DNA from: Thaumarchaeota archaeon UBA160 | GTDB lineage: Archaea > Thermoproteota > Nitrososphaeria > Conexivisphaerales > UBA164 | Length of the DNA stretch: 28,741 nucleotides | Direction: 5' to 3' | Assembly: GCA_002506605.1 (NCBI GenBank) | Contig: DAXX01000066.1 | Coordinates: forward strand, 1 to 28,741 | In this document: piece after piece, positions 16,720 to 24,051 of the stretch | How the letters are laid out: each line of letters starts with the position of its first letter | Position numbering within the stretch: position 1 is the stretch's first letter | Program-made: the position numbers and the translations under genes | The notes under the pieces: generated by a model | The model's input: only the letters and a program-made list of their open reading frames with translations | What the model was told of the DNA's origin: nothing | Databases searched by the model: none

Positions 16720-17694
16720 ATGAGACCCATTAAAATAGAGAAAGAAGAAGTATGGGTTCTTGACCAGAGACTCCTTCCTACGCGTGAGAAATGGATCAAA
16801 ATCGAATCGGCTGAGGATGCCTATAATGCGATAAAAACTATGGTGGTAAGGGGAGCCCCTCTCATAGGAGTTGTAGCGGCTTATGGGCTTGCGCTTTCCG
16901 CTAAAAAAGTTAAAGATGATGCAGAATATAAGAATGTTGCAGAATGGCTAAAAACAGCTCGACCGACGGCTATCAACTTAATGTGGGCTGTAGATCGCAT
17001 CTTAAATACGCTTAAGAACGGTGTCGATTTTGAAAAAGCTTGGGCAGAAGCTTCAAAAATATTTAATGAGGAGCTTGATAACGCAAAAAAGATAGGAGAA
17101 AATGGCGAACCGCTTTTTGAAGATGGGGATACCGTTCTTACTCATTGCAATGCAGGAGCTCTTGCTACTGTAGATTATGGAACAGCGCTAGCTCCTTTAA
17201 GGGTCGCTAAAGAAAGGGGTAAAAACATTAAAGTTTTTGCTACTGAGACAAGGCCTGTTATGCAAGGTGCAAGGCTTACCACATATGAACTTGCAAAAGA
17301 TGGTTTTGATGTAACTCTTATCGCTGATACCGCAGTTGGATTAACTATGATGAAAGGGCTCGTAAATAAAGTAATAGTAGGTGCTGATAGAGTTTTGAAA
17401 GACGGTACAACGCTTAATAAAATAGGCACTTTTCAAATTGCAACTCTTGCAAAACGTTTTAACATACCATTTTACGTAGCTCTTCCCAGCTCTACTTTAG
17501 ATTTAAAGAGCCGAGTTGAAGCTGTTGTTATAGAGGAAAGGTCTCCAGATGAAATATTTTACATAAAAGGAAAAAGGATAGCTCCGCGAGGAATAAAGGC
17601 CTATAATCCGGCTTTTGATATAACTCCACCTGACTTGATAACAGCTATAATAACAGAAAAAGGCGTCTATTATCCCCCATTTAAGTTTGAGTAA
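16720..17694 (+). CDS. mtnA: methylthioribose-1-phosphate isomerase
   Basis: A 324-residue aldose-ketose isomerase of the aIF2B/MtnA family. It converts 5-methylthioribose-1-phosphate to the ribulose form in methionine salvage. Visible: MVVRGAPLIGVVAAYG (41-56), RPTAINLMWAVDR (81-93), THCNAGALAT with the catalytic cysteine (Cys143), ETRPVMQGARLTTYEL (176-191) and IVGADRVLKDG with the catalytic aspartate (Asp223), then NKIGTFQIA. These motifs separate it from aIF2B regulatory subunits and from ribose-1,5-bisphosphate isomerase, though the latter is a close relative. A TATA-like AAAAATAAATTAG (16685-16697) points to a leaderless mRNA. The stop codon directly abuts tRNA-Arg. The preceding enzyme of the pathway is encoded at 18573-19277. 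Confidence 0.93.
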   Translation: MRPIKIEKEEVWVLDQRLLPTREKWIKIESAEDAYNAIKTMVVRGAPLIGVVAAYGLALSAKKVKDDAEYKNVAEWLKTARPTAINLMWAVDRILNTLKNGVDFEKAWAEASKIFNEELDNAKKIGENGEPLFEDGDTVLTHCNAGALATVDYGTALAPLRVAKERGKNIKVFATETRPVMQGARLTTYELAKDGFDVTLIADTAVGLTMMKGLVNKVIVGADRVLKDGTTLNKIGTFQIATLAKRFNIPFYVALPSSTLDLKSRVEAVVIEERSPDEIFYIKGKRIAPRGIKAYNPAFDITPPDLITAIITEKGVYYPPFKFE

Positions 17695-17769
17695 GGGCCC
17701 GTAGCTCAGCCAGGATAGAGCGTCGGCCTTCGGAGCCGGAGGTCGCGGGTTCGAATCCCGCCGGGCCCG
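17695..17769 (+). tRNA. tRNA-Arg (anticodon TCG)
   Basis: A complete cloverleaf. The acceptor stem GGGCCCG pairs with CGGGCCC (17762-17768), and G at 17769 is the discriminator base. The D arm is GCTC...GAGC, the anticodon stem has five pairs with loop CTTCGGA (anticodon TCG, reading CGN arginine codons), and the T arm is GCGGG-TTCGAAT-CCCGC. CCA is not encoded and there is no intron. The first base follows the TAA of mtnA with no spacer, so it is either processed by RNase P from the mtnA transcript or uses a TATA-like TCTATTATCC inside mtnA (17666-17675). Confidence 0.97.
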
Positions 17770-17810
17770 TAAACATTTATTTACTTGGCTTTTTCTAAAT
17801 AATTTAAAAT

Positions 17811-18305
17811 ATGGTAGCAATAATCGAATTAATTTCGCTGATAATATCTATCATAGCGACTGCGATAATAGCTTTTACAAGTTTTTATGGGTACCTTAAA
17901 TTGGAAAGCAAAACCCTGCTAAGAGAAAGTATTGCTTTTCTGATAATAATGTTGGGTTTGCTGAGCGACTTTGTTACTCCTTATTTAGGTTTTTATTTTG
18001 AAGCTGTAGGATTCCTTTTAATTGGTTTAGAACATATCAAGGAGTTAAATGAAAACCTTGCACCGCTTATAATCATTCCATATGTAGGAGGCGGAACAAT
18101 TGCTATATTTTTTTCGCTATATGCCGGAATTGAAACATTGATATATTATCAAAAAACAAAAAGGCTAACTAACCTTCTTGTTGGAGCCGGTCTTATATTA
18201 GTTTCTTTTTCTATATTTATGCAAATAATAGACCGCTTCACAGCATTTGGCTATGTTGTTCAGGCTATAGGTTACCTCATAATGCTAAGCTCCCTGGTGC
18301 ACTAA
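17811..18305 (+). CDS. uncharacterised multi-span membrane protein
   Basis: A 164-residue, strongly hydrophobic protein with about six predicted membrane helices (roughly residues 3-28, 37-55, 58-76, 84-112, 118-140 and 144-163), joined by short charged loops such as KLESKTLLRE and YYQKTKRLTN. There is no signal peptide cleavage motif, no cofactor motif and no enzymatic signature that I recognise. The next ORF, a winged-helix protein, starts one base after its stop, so the pair forms an operon. A membrane sensor acting on the regulator, or a target regulated by it, are both possible. An AT-rich ATTTATTTA (17775-17783) could be its promoter. It lies just downstream of tRNA-Arg, a common integration position, but no recombinase or attachment repeat is seen. 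Confidence 0.75.
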   Translation: MVAIIELISLIISIIATAIIAFTSFYGYLKLESKTLLRESIAFLIIMLGLLSDFVTPYLGFYFEAVGFLLIGLEHIKELNENLAPLIIIPYVGGGTIAIFFSLYAGIETLIYYQKTKRLTNLLVGAGLILVSFSIFMQIIDRFTAFGYVVQAIGYLIMLSSLVH

Positions 18306-18306
18306 A

Positions 18307-18576
18307 ATGAGAAGCAGAATACGTATAATAGCCGATTTACTCTTTACTCTTAAAGAATCAAATGAAGGATTAAAGATAACTGAACTTGTAAGAAGGTCTA
18401 ACGTTCCTTATGTAAGGTTAACAGAGATTATAGATGAACTGCTGAAAAAAGGCTTGATCAAACAGATAAATGGTGAAGAGGGTCAGCTCTATATAATAAC
18501 TCAAAAAGGTATCAAATTTTTAGATGAATACAGAAAGTTTTCCAAATTTGCTGAAGGTTTTGGGTTCGAAATTTAG
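18307..18576 (+). CDS. small winged-helix DNA-binding protein
   Basis: An 89-residue single-domain transcription regulator. The order RSRIRIIADLLFTLKES, then LKITELVRRSNVPYVRLTEIIDELLKKGLI (22-51) and the wing ending YIITQKGIKFLDEYRKF is typical of archaeal HTH_45-type winged helices (a stretch reading 'iTekGrefLeeyr' is characteristic). There is no ligand or metal domain. It follows the membrane protein gene by one base, so it is probably co-transcribed. Its 3' end overlaps the 3' end of the opposite-strand MTA phosphorylase gene by 4 bases. The targets are unknown; autoregulation of the two-gene unit is the simplest guess. Confidence 0.82.
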   Translation: MRSRIRIIADLLFTLKESNEGLKITELVRRSNVPYVRLTEIIDELLKKGLIKQINGEEGQLYIITQKGIKFLDEYRKFSKFAEGFGFEI

Positions 18577-19277
18577 TATTTTGCTAACGTTTCGAATATA
18601 ACTCTCCCTATCTTCATCGCAAATTCTTTGAGCTCATCGGCGGTATACATCTTTGTCTTTTTAACTATACTGTCACTTATCATCAGAACGCATGCCGACT
18701 TTATATTTTTAAGCTGAGATATAGTTAAAAGGGTGGCACACTCCATTTCAAGAGAAAGAATGTTATATTTTTTATAAGTTTCCAAAGCATTATCCAAAGT
18801 ATAAAATGCGTTTTTAGAAAAAACCTGTCCTAGATATGCCTGTATACCTCTTTCATTTAAATTCTTGTATAACTCATAAGTTAGTTCAAAATCTGGAGAT
18901 GGCGAGATAACTATACCATTCGAATATTCGTTAAGAGCACCACCTGGGGAATAACTAGCGCCGGTTGCAACCACCGCATCACCTATGTTCATTTCATTAA
19001 GTAATGCGCCGCTTGTCCCAAACCTTACAACCCTTTTTATTCCAAAATTCAAAAGTTCTTCAAGCAAAGCTGAAATTGAAGGTCCTCCTATGCCATGAGA
19101 AGCTATGGTTATAGCATGCTCATTATATTTCCCAGTGTATACTATATAACCTCTTTTAACATTTATCTCTTTTCTTTCGTCTAAAAGAGAAGAAAGCTGT
19201 CTTACTCTTTCCGGATCCCCAGACATAACTACATTTTCAGCTATATCACCTTTGTTAGCTTCTATAAAAGGTGGCAT
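18573..19277 (-). CDS. 5'-methylthioadenosine / purine nucleoside phosphorylase
   Basis: A 234-residue member of the trimeric-repeat (hexameric) PNP/UDP phosphorylase family. Visible: MSGDPERVRQLS (phosphate loop, 18-29), GYIVYTGKYN, ASHGIGGPSISALLEEL (59-75), RFGTSGAL (phosphate-binding Arg, 85-92), GASYSPGGALNEY, SPDFELTYELY, YLGQVFSKNAFY and the ribose-binding SLEMECATLLT. The layout closely follows Sulfolobus MTA phosphorylase (SsMTAP I), which also accepts inosine and guanosine, so substrate range is uncertain. It would release 5-methylthioribose-1-phosphate, the substrate of MtnA encoded 0.9 kb away on the other strand. A TATA-like AAAATTTATATTA (19299-19311, minus), lying across the thrS stop codon, is 28 bases before the ATG. 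Confidence 0.9.
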   Translation of the reverse strand: MPPFIEANKGDIAENVVMSGDPERVRQLSSLLDERKEINVKRGYIVYTGKYNEHAITIASHGIGGPSISALLEELLNFGIKRVVRFGTSGALLNEMNIGDAVVATGASYSPGGALNEYSNGIVISPSPDFELTYELYKNLNERGIQAYLGQVFSKNAFYTLDNALETYKKYNILSLEMECATLLTISQLKNIKSACVLMISDSIVKKTKMYTADELKEFAMKIGRVIFETLAKY

Positions 19278-19309
19278 ATAGAGATATTTATTCTGGGCTA
19301 ATATAAATT

Positions 19310-21181
19310 TTAGATGAACTTTGGTCTTTTAGAAATGTATTTGCTCAACGAGAGCTTTCTTTTTGGCATGCCAGCTTGAAGATTTTCAAGAAGGGCAATA
19401 AGATCATTTACAGTCATTTCAAACGAAGGTTCTTTACCTATTTGCGCGCCTATTCTGTTTACCACGTTAAGTTTTTTGTTTTCTACCTCTTTTGCGCCAA
19501 CTACTACCAAGATCGGAATCCAATCGCTTTTAGCTTCTGCCACCTTTTTGCCCAAAGTTATATCTCTGTCGTCGATAGAAACTCTGAACCCTTTTTCCTC
19601 GATTATATTTGCTATCATTTCGGCATAATTTAAATGCTCGGCGCTAGATACAGGCAATACCCTAACTTGCTCTGGCGACAACCAGAATGGCAAAAGCGGT
19701 ACTTTTCCTTGTTTTTCTTCCCAAGCTGCAGATTCAAGCATAGAAGCTAAAGCCCTTTCTATGCTACCAAAACTTGATGCATGGATTATGATAGGTACGT
19801 GCACTTTTTTCCCTTCTTCGTTCATGTAAGTTATATTGAATCGTTCTCCGTTCTTTACATCCCATTGTACCGTAGAAATTTGAAGGTTGTTTCCATCGGG
19901 AAATATAGCCTGAAATTCATTCTTAAAAGCGTAATAATGGGTCATGCGGTTCATCAGCTTAAAGAATGCAGGCTTTTTAACATCCCTGAGTATCTGTTTG
20001 AATAAGTCTTTATACTTCTCATAATATTCATCTACTATTTCAAATCCTAAAACCCAGTGTTCTCCAGATATTATATCGTTCATAAGCTTTGCAAAAAGCT
20101 TAGAAAGCTCATAATACTCCTTTCTAGCTACATCTTCGTTTTGACAGAAAGCGTGATGATCAGTCATAAGAAAGCTTCTAACTCTCATCAAACCCACAAC
20201 TTCTCCGCTCTGTTCTTTACGAAAGCACTGTGCCTCTTCGTAAACTTTAAAGGGCATCTGTCTGTAGCTTAGCCCAACCTTTTGAACAAATGGGAATGCC
20301 CCAGGATCGCTTGCAAACCTAAGAACCATGTTTTCACCTTCAATTTTATAGTCTCTTTCATGGAATTCCCCTTGAAGAAGGGCTATTGCTTCTACATCCG
20401 TTCTGTATATTAAAGGGTTTTGCATTTTTATCGCGCCCCAGTTTAAGGCTAGTTGCTCAGCATAGTCAAGGATTAGGTCTCTAATTATGACGCCTTTTGG
20501 AAACCATTTAAGATGCCCTATATCGCTTTCCGGACAGTAGTCAACCAATTCGAGCTTTCTCATATATTTGATGTGAGCTGGTTCTTCTTTGTGCGTCTCT
20601 TTACCAATCAGTTCATTCTGCACGAACCTTTTTAGCGCTGGATTTTTATTTAATACGTCGTACTCATTAAGTTTATCCTTAAATATTTCGTATTCATTAC
20701 CTTCTTCGTCTATTACAAAAAATCTGTAAAATTTTTCTTTTGGAGTAAACGCTACTTTTTTACTTTTTTTAGCCTTATAAGTCCTCAAACTTTCAGCTAA
20801 TGGATGCCCTTTTATTTGAATAGTATAGCTTTTATTCCACCCAAAAGGAGCCTTTACGATATTTATACCGTTATTTTTTAAATAATCTGCAAATTCATTA
20901 TAAAGTTTTATAGCCTGCGTGGAAGGTAACAGTTGATCGCTTAAGTGCGCATATGGATAAATAACTAGTTCTTTTCTACCTATTTTTGACATGTAATCCG
21001 AAATATCACTAAAAGCTTCATCAAAAACAGATTCATCATCCCCTTTTTCAAGAGCGACAAACCCTACAAGCACATCTTTAAAAGATTCTGATTTTCCTTT
21101 TTCAAATTCATCATGTGTCGAGCTTTCAGGCTCTATAGTCATAAATTCAAACCTTTCCGCATCTAACAGTAAAATCTTCAT
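19310..21181 (-). CDS. thrS: threonyl-tRNA synthetase, archaeal type
   Basis: A 623-residue class II synthetase. The first 140 residues (starting MKILLLDAERFEF) are the archaeal D-aminoacyl-tRNA-deacylase-like editing domain, which removes serine from tRNA-Thr, and not the bacterial TGS-SAD editing module. The catalytic core shows IKMQNPLIYRTD, motif 2 with EEAQCFRKEQSGEVVGLMRVRSFLMTDHHAF (zinc-binding Cys and His), and motif 3 near HASSFGSIERALASMLE. The C-terminal anticodon domain runs LPFWLSPEQVRVLPVS to the end. A fused editing domain is euryarchaeal style; Sulfolobales often split it into two genes. Start ATG 21181 has AGGTGG about 8 bases upstream. Confidence 0.96.
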   Translation of the reverse strand: MKILLLDAERFEFMTIEPESSTHDEFEKGKSESFKDVLVGFVALEKGDDESVFDEAFSDISDYMSKIGRKELVIYPYAHLSDQLLPSTQAIKLYNEFADYLKNNGINIVKAPFGWNKSYTIQIKGHPLAESLRTYKAKKSKKVAFTPKEKFYRFFVIDEEGNEYEIFKDKLNEYDVLNKNPALKRFVQNELIGKETHKEEPAHIKYMRKLELVDYCPESDIGHLKWFPKGVIIRDLILDYAEQLALNWGAIKMQNPLIYRTDVEAIALLQGEFHERDYKIEGENMVLRFASDPGAFPFVQKVGLSYRQMPFKVYEEAQCFRKEQSGEVVGLMRVRSFLMTDHHAFCQNEDVARKEYYELSKLFAKLMNDIISGEHWVLGFEIVDEYYEKYKDLFKQILRDVKKPAFFKLMNRMTHYYAFKNEFQAIFPDGNNLQISTVQWDVKNGERFNITYMNEEGKKVHVPIIIHASSFGSIERALASMLESAAWEEKQGKVPLLPFWLSPEQVRVLPVSSAEHLNYAEMIANIIEEKGFRVSIDDRDITLGKKVAEAKSDWIPILVVVGAKEVENKKLNVVNRIGAQIGKEPSFEMTVNDLIALLENLQAGMPKRKLSLSKYISKRPKFI

Positions 21182-21243
21182 CTAATCTACCACCTAAAAC
21201 ATATAATTTAAGCTTTTACATAAGCTGATTGCTATTTATTATA

Positions 21244-21264
21244 GGTTAGTTATTGGTACTAACC
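21244..21264. repeat. perfect 7-bp hairpin
   Basis: GGTTAGT and ACTAACC flank the 7-base loop TATTGGT. It lies about 63 bases upstream of thrS and about 340 bases upstream of the Zn-ribbon gene. There is no adjacent T run, so it does not look like a terminator; operator or leader element are possible. Confidence 0.45.
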
Positions 21265-21567
21265 TTCTCTATATAAAATATAAAATATTAGTAACGACTT
21301 AGGTTTAGTTATACCTTGAATTAGCCAAAGTTACATACATATTATGCTAAGAACGTTATTCAAGCTTGAATGAAGGTTATAATTGTGTGAACGCTTTTAA
21401 AGCGCTTGGGTACAAGAAAACATTGTTTAAACTGCTATTAACTGAGTTTCACGTCTAAGCAAAGATAAAAAGTAAAACATTAATTACCGACCTAAAAAAG
21501 GCATATTTTTGTCCCTGCATAAATTTAATACCAAAATGCTTCGAAACATAATAAGCATAATGTGAGA

Positions 21568-21583
21568 AACGTTTTTAAACGTT
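21568..21583 (+). promoter_or_regulatory. TATA box inside a palindrome, promoter of the Zn-ribbon gene
   Basis: AACGTTTTTAAACGTT is a 7-bp inverted repeat around two bases and contains TTTTTAAA, a near-ideal archaeal TATA box (21572-21579). It is centred 28 bases before TTG 21604, predicting a leaderless start there. Confidence 0.5.
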
Positions 21584-21603
21584 CTAATCACTATTGCTTT
21601 GAG

Positions 21604-21780
21604 TTGGCTCAAAGAGGATTGCCTGTATGCACTAGCTGTCATAAACCTATTTCTCCTAATGAAAGATATACAAAGTTTTTATGCCCTGATTGCGGAAAAG
21701 TAACTATCTGGAGATGTGAAAAGTGCAGAGAATTTAACAGACCATATAAATGCGATAATTGCGGATTTGAAGGACCGTAG
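21604..21780 (+). CDS. small Zn-ribbon RNA-binding protein (COG2888-like)
   Basis: A 58-residue protein made almost entirely of zinc ribbons, with four CxxC pairs: CTSC, CPDC, CEKC and CDNC, ending GFEGP. Order: LPVCTSCHKPISP, FLCPDCGKVTIWRCEKC, then RPYKCDNCGFEGP. Archaeal relatives are about 55-60 residues and are predicted to bind RNA in translation. The frame is open from a GTG at 21562, which would add 14 residues lying over the TATA box. I therefore chose TTG 21604, which matches family length and the promoter spacing. The aEF-1beta gene follows after 14 bases and has its own Shine-Dalgarno site, the usual archaeal pair. Confidence 0.85.
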   Translation: MAQRGLPVCTSCHKPISPNERYTKFLCPDCGKVTIWRCEKCREFNRPYKCDNCGFEGP

Positions 21781-21794
21781 TCAAGGTGAAGTTT

Positions 21795-22061
21795 ATGCCG
21801 AACAAAGTTTTAGCTAGAATTAAAATATTGCCTAAAGATATAGAAACCAAGCCCGAGGATATAATAAATAGCATAACTAAGTATAAAGTTGTTAGATATG
21901 AAGTTGAACCTATAGCGTTTGGCTTAAACGCAATAATAGCTGATATAGAAATAGATGAAGCCGAAGGAGGAACTGAGCCTTTAGAAAGTTATCTTTTAAG
22001 TAATCAATATATAAGTGAGATAGAAGTTATAGCGGTTAGTTACGCACGGACTAAACTTTAA
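21795..22061 (+). CDS. elongation factor 1-beta (aEF-1beta)
   Basis: An 88-residue guanine nucleotide exchange factor that recycles EF-1alpha from GDP to GTP form. Visible: the N-terminal strand KVLARIKILPKDIETKPEDI, the VEPIAFGLNAIIADIEIDEAEGG core (38-60), and the final EIEVIAVSYARTKL, as in other archaeal members of about 88-92 residues. The GTG at 21786 belongs to the Shine-Dalgarno sequence AAGGTGA (21783-21789), which is 5 bases before ATG 21795; the latter is the start. It is co-transcribed with the preceding Zn-ribbon gene and ends 7 bases before the stop of pheT on the other strand. Confidence 0.94.
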   Translation: MPNKVLARIKILPKDIETKPEDIINSITKYKVVRYEVEPIAFGLNAIIADIEIDEAEGGTEPLESYLLSNQYISEIEVIAVSYARTKL

Positions 22062-22068
22062 CTTATTT

Positions 22069-23718
22069 TCAACCTTTGGCAAGCGAATTATAAAGTTTTT
22101 CTAAGCTAACTTCTAAAATTGCAACCGGGTTCTTTATTTTTAAGTTAACTATAATATGAGGGTTCACTTCAAAGGTTTCTCCTATTACTGTATTATCAAA
22201 AATTATGTCAAAACCTCTTAATGCATAAGGTTTGCTGACTTTAAAGAAACTAATTTTTTCTACATTAAGCCCTAAAATTTTAATAAAAGCTTCTAAATAT
22301 GACTTCATTTCGGTCAAACTTATGCCGTCTTTTTCTTCTAAAAGGCAGAGCTTTTTCTCTTGCAAAATGCTGTCTCCTTTGATGCTAACTACATCTCCTA
22401 TTTCAAATATCTTTCTAGGCATGGGTTCGTTTTGGTTTATAGATAAAACTAAAACGCATCCAGGAAATATCTCTGTCCTTAGGGCATTGTGCTCTGCACT
22501 TTTTGAAAATTCTACAGTAATTGGCTTGGCATCTTCGCCAAGAATCTGTTTTAGCATGCTTTCTGAGACAAGCATCGGATTTAACACCTCAGTAAATCCT
22601 AATCCTATTGCAGTGGCCTTAACCAACTCATCTAACTTTGTCTTTTCAGAAAGTTTTCCGCTTACTAACTTTATATCAAGATCCGGTTTGATGTTAAACA
22701 ATCCGTATCCGAGCAACACCTCTTCAGCTATATCTACAGCGTGCATTATATCTCCCCTGTAGTGAGGAATTATGGCTGTTATTAATCCGTTCTCATAACT
22801 TGCATCTAACCTGCTTTTCCTTAAAGATAAAACAACTTCTTCTGGCTTAATGTCAAAACCCAACATATTTTTTATCAAATCCAAGCTTACCGAGATTTTA
22901 TGATCTGAAACATCAGGGCCCTGTAAAGTTTTACCGTCAGGATAGCGCACAGTTCCTTTTATAATTTGGCCACCCATTTCGTGTAAAGTTTCAGCTATAA
23001 CTGAAGCTGCCAGCTTGATGGATTTAAAGTCGTTGCCAGTAATGTCTACAAGGATTTCGCTTGTGGCATTTGTGATTTTTGTATAGTTGCCGTTAATTAT
23101 TGGAGGGACAGAAAGCGTTATACCTGAGCTATCAATTATAACTGGATAATTGCCATTTACTAGCTTGCCGTATTTTTGACCTTGTTCTGTTAAAGTAAGC
23201 ATTTCTTCAATCGTAACTTCTTTGTCCATATTTAACGGGATGAACTTATGGCTTCCGGTGACGGTCTTGTAAAAAAGTGGAAATTTTAAGCTTTTCATGT
23301 CATGAAGTCCAATAGCAAGCTTTTTTCTACCTCTTCCAATACCCTCGTGCAAGTCTTCCTGCATAGAAATAAGTTGTCTTATATCTTCTTCATCTAACTT
23401 TAATCCCTTTGCCGCAAATACTGATATAAATGGTCTAACTTCTAAGACGCTCTTTTCAACATTGACTGCTATGCTACCATTCTCGGGAATCCAATGAGTT
23501 ATGCCGAGTTCATCTCCAAATAAGCCTTTAAGCGCCTTGGCAATTCCATAATCAGTACTAAAATCAGGCCTATTTGGAGAATATTCTATCCTTACATATT
23601 CAGGGGTAAGTTCTTCTATATCAACGCCTATATATGGTAAAATTTCTGTTATTTCGTTATATTTATGATTCGGGATTAATTTCTCGAGTCTATATCTGAA
23701 TATCTGAATAACAGGCAT
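22069..23718 (-). CDS. pheT: phenylalanyl-tRNA synthetase beta subunit
   Basis: A 549-residue archaeal/eukaryotic-length PheRS beta chain, shorter than the bacterial form because the EMAP-like N-terminal domain is absent. Visible: the N-terminal VDIEELTPEYVRIEYSPNRPDFSTDYGIAKAL segment (B1/B3 type), the B3/B4 editing region with DLHEGIGRGRKKLAIGLHDM, PPIINGNYTKI and LVDITGNDFKSIKLAASVIAETL, the B5 segment with PHYRGDIMHAVDIAEEVLLGYG, and the catalytic-like B6/B7 region with LNPMLVSES and EHNALRTEIFPG. With PheS it forms an alpha2-beta2 enzyme; pheS is not in this window. AGGAGA (23724-23729, minus) lies 6 bases before ATG 23718. It diverges from taw1, which modifies tRNA-Phe. Confidence 0.95.
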   Translation of the reverse strand: MPVIQIFRYRLEKLIPNHKYNEITEILPYIGVDIEELTPEYVRIEYSPNRPDFSTDYGIAKALKGLFGDELGITHWIPENGSIAVNVEKSVLEVRPFISVFAAKGLKLDEEDIRQLISMQEDLHEGIGRGRKKLAIGLHDMKSLKFPLFYKTVTGSHKFIPLNMDKEVTIEEMLTLTEQGQKYGKLVNGNYPVIIDSSGITLSVPPIINGNYTKITNATSEILVDITGNDFKSIKLAASVIAETLHEMGGQIIKGTVRYPDGKTLQGPDVSDHKISVSLDLIKNMLGFDIKPEEVVLSLRKSRLDASYENGLITAIIPHYRGDIMHAVDIAEEVLLGYGLFNIKPDLDIKLVSGKLSEKTKLDELVKATAIGLGFTEVLNPMLVSESMLKQILGEDAKPITVEFSKSAEHNALRTEIFPGCVLVLSINQNEPMPRKIFEIGDVVSIKGDSILQEKKLCLLEEKDGISLTEMKSYLEAFIKILGLNVEKISFFKVSKPYALRGFDIIFDNTVIGETFEVNPHIIVNLKIKNPVAILEVSLEKLYNSLAKG

Positions 23719-24051
23719 ATCTATCTCCTAGCTGTTTTTATCGATTTTAAGCTTTTAGAAATGCTGCCTTAAATGTTTTTATCGTTTTTAACCTGATATT
23801 ACAGTAATTTTTTACATTTGCCCTTTTGTTTTATGTTTTTATTTATTCAAAATTTTTGCGGTATTGCCTTTTAATTTTTTTAAAAATGTCAATGATTAAT
23901 ATTTGTTTTTAGACGATTCTATACATAAAAAATACATGCTTTGCTTTGTAGAACTTTTAAAATGTATAAAAGCAATGTAATAAAAGCAAACTATCAAAAA
24001 GTTAAGTTTTTGGATTGCTTTTATAAATAAGAAATGCTAAAATAAATATGG
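23719..24051. other. divergent pheT/taw1 control region with repeats
   Basis: A very AT-rich 333-base spacer without a gene. Near pheT, TGTTTTTATCG occurs at 23733-23743 and 23774-23784, with a related TGTTTTTAT at 23834; on the minus strand these read as TATA-like ATAAAAACA. Near taw1, TATAAAAGCAA (23965-23975) is repeated imperfectly (23978-23989) and inverted at 24015-24025, where it runs into the taw1 TATA box (24017-24029). Confidence 0.55.
23965..24025 (+). promoter_or_regulatory. possible operator repeats overlapping the taw1 TATA box
   Basis: TATAAAAGCAA (23965-23975) and its exact reverse complement TTGCTTTTATA (24015-24025) flank 39 bases, with an imperfect direct copy at 23978-23989. 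The inverted copy overlaps the TATA box TTTTATAAATA, which is 28 bases before the taw1 ATG, so a protein binding there would compete with TBP. Confidence 0.4.

Larger units (their letters stand above)
21182..21603. other. gene-free region with hairpin and palindromes between thrS and the Zn-ribbon gene
   Basis: This 422-base divergent spacer carries no recognisable gene. It holds a hairpin (21244-21264), a 14-base palindrome ATTCAAGCTTGAAT (21358-21371) and two TATA-centred palindromes (21390-21404 and 21568-21583). The Shine-Dalgarno site of thrS lies at its left edge. Confidence 0.6.

Noticed and set aside
17811..18576. Integrated element at the 3' end of tRNA-Arg
   Set aside because: No direct repeat of the tRNA 3' end was found downstream and there is no integrase; the genes have the composition of their neighbours.
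22232..22762. 176-codon plus-strand ORF inside pheT
   Set aside because: It is a mirror frame of pheT with the Ser/Phe-rich composition of antisense shadows and no motif.
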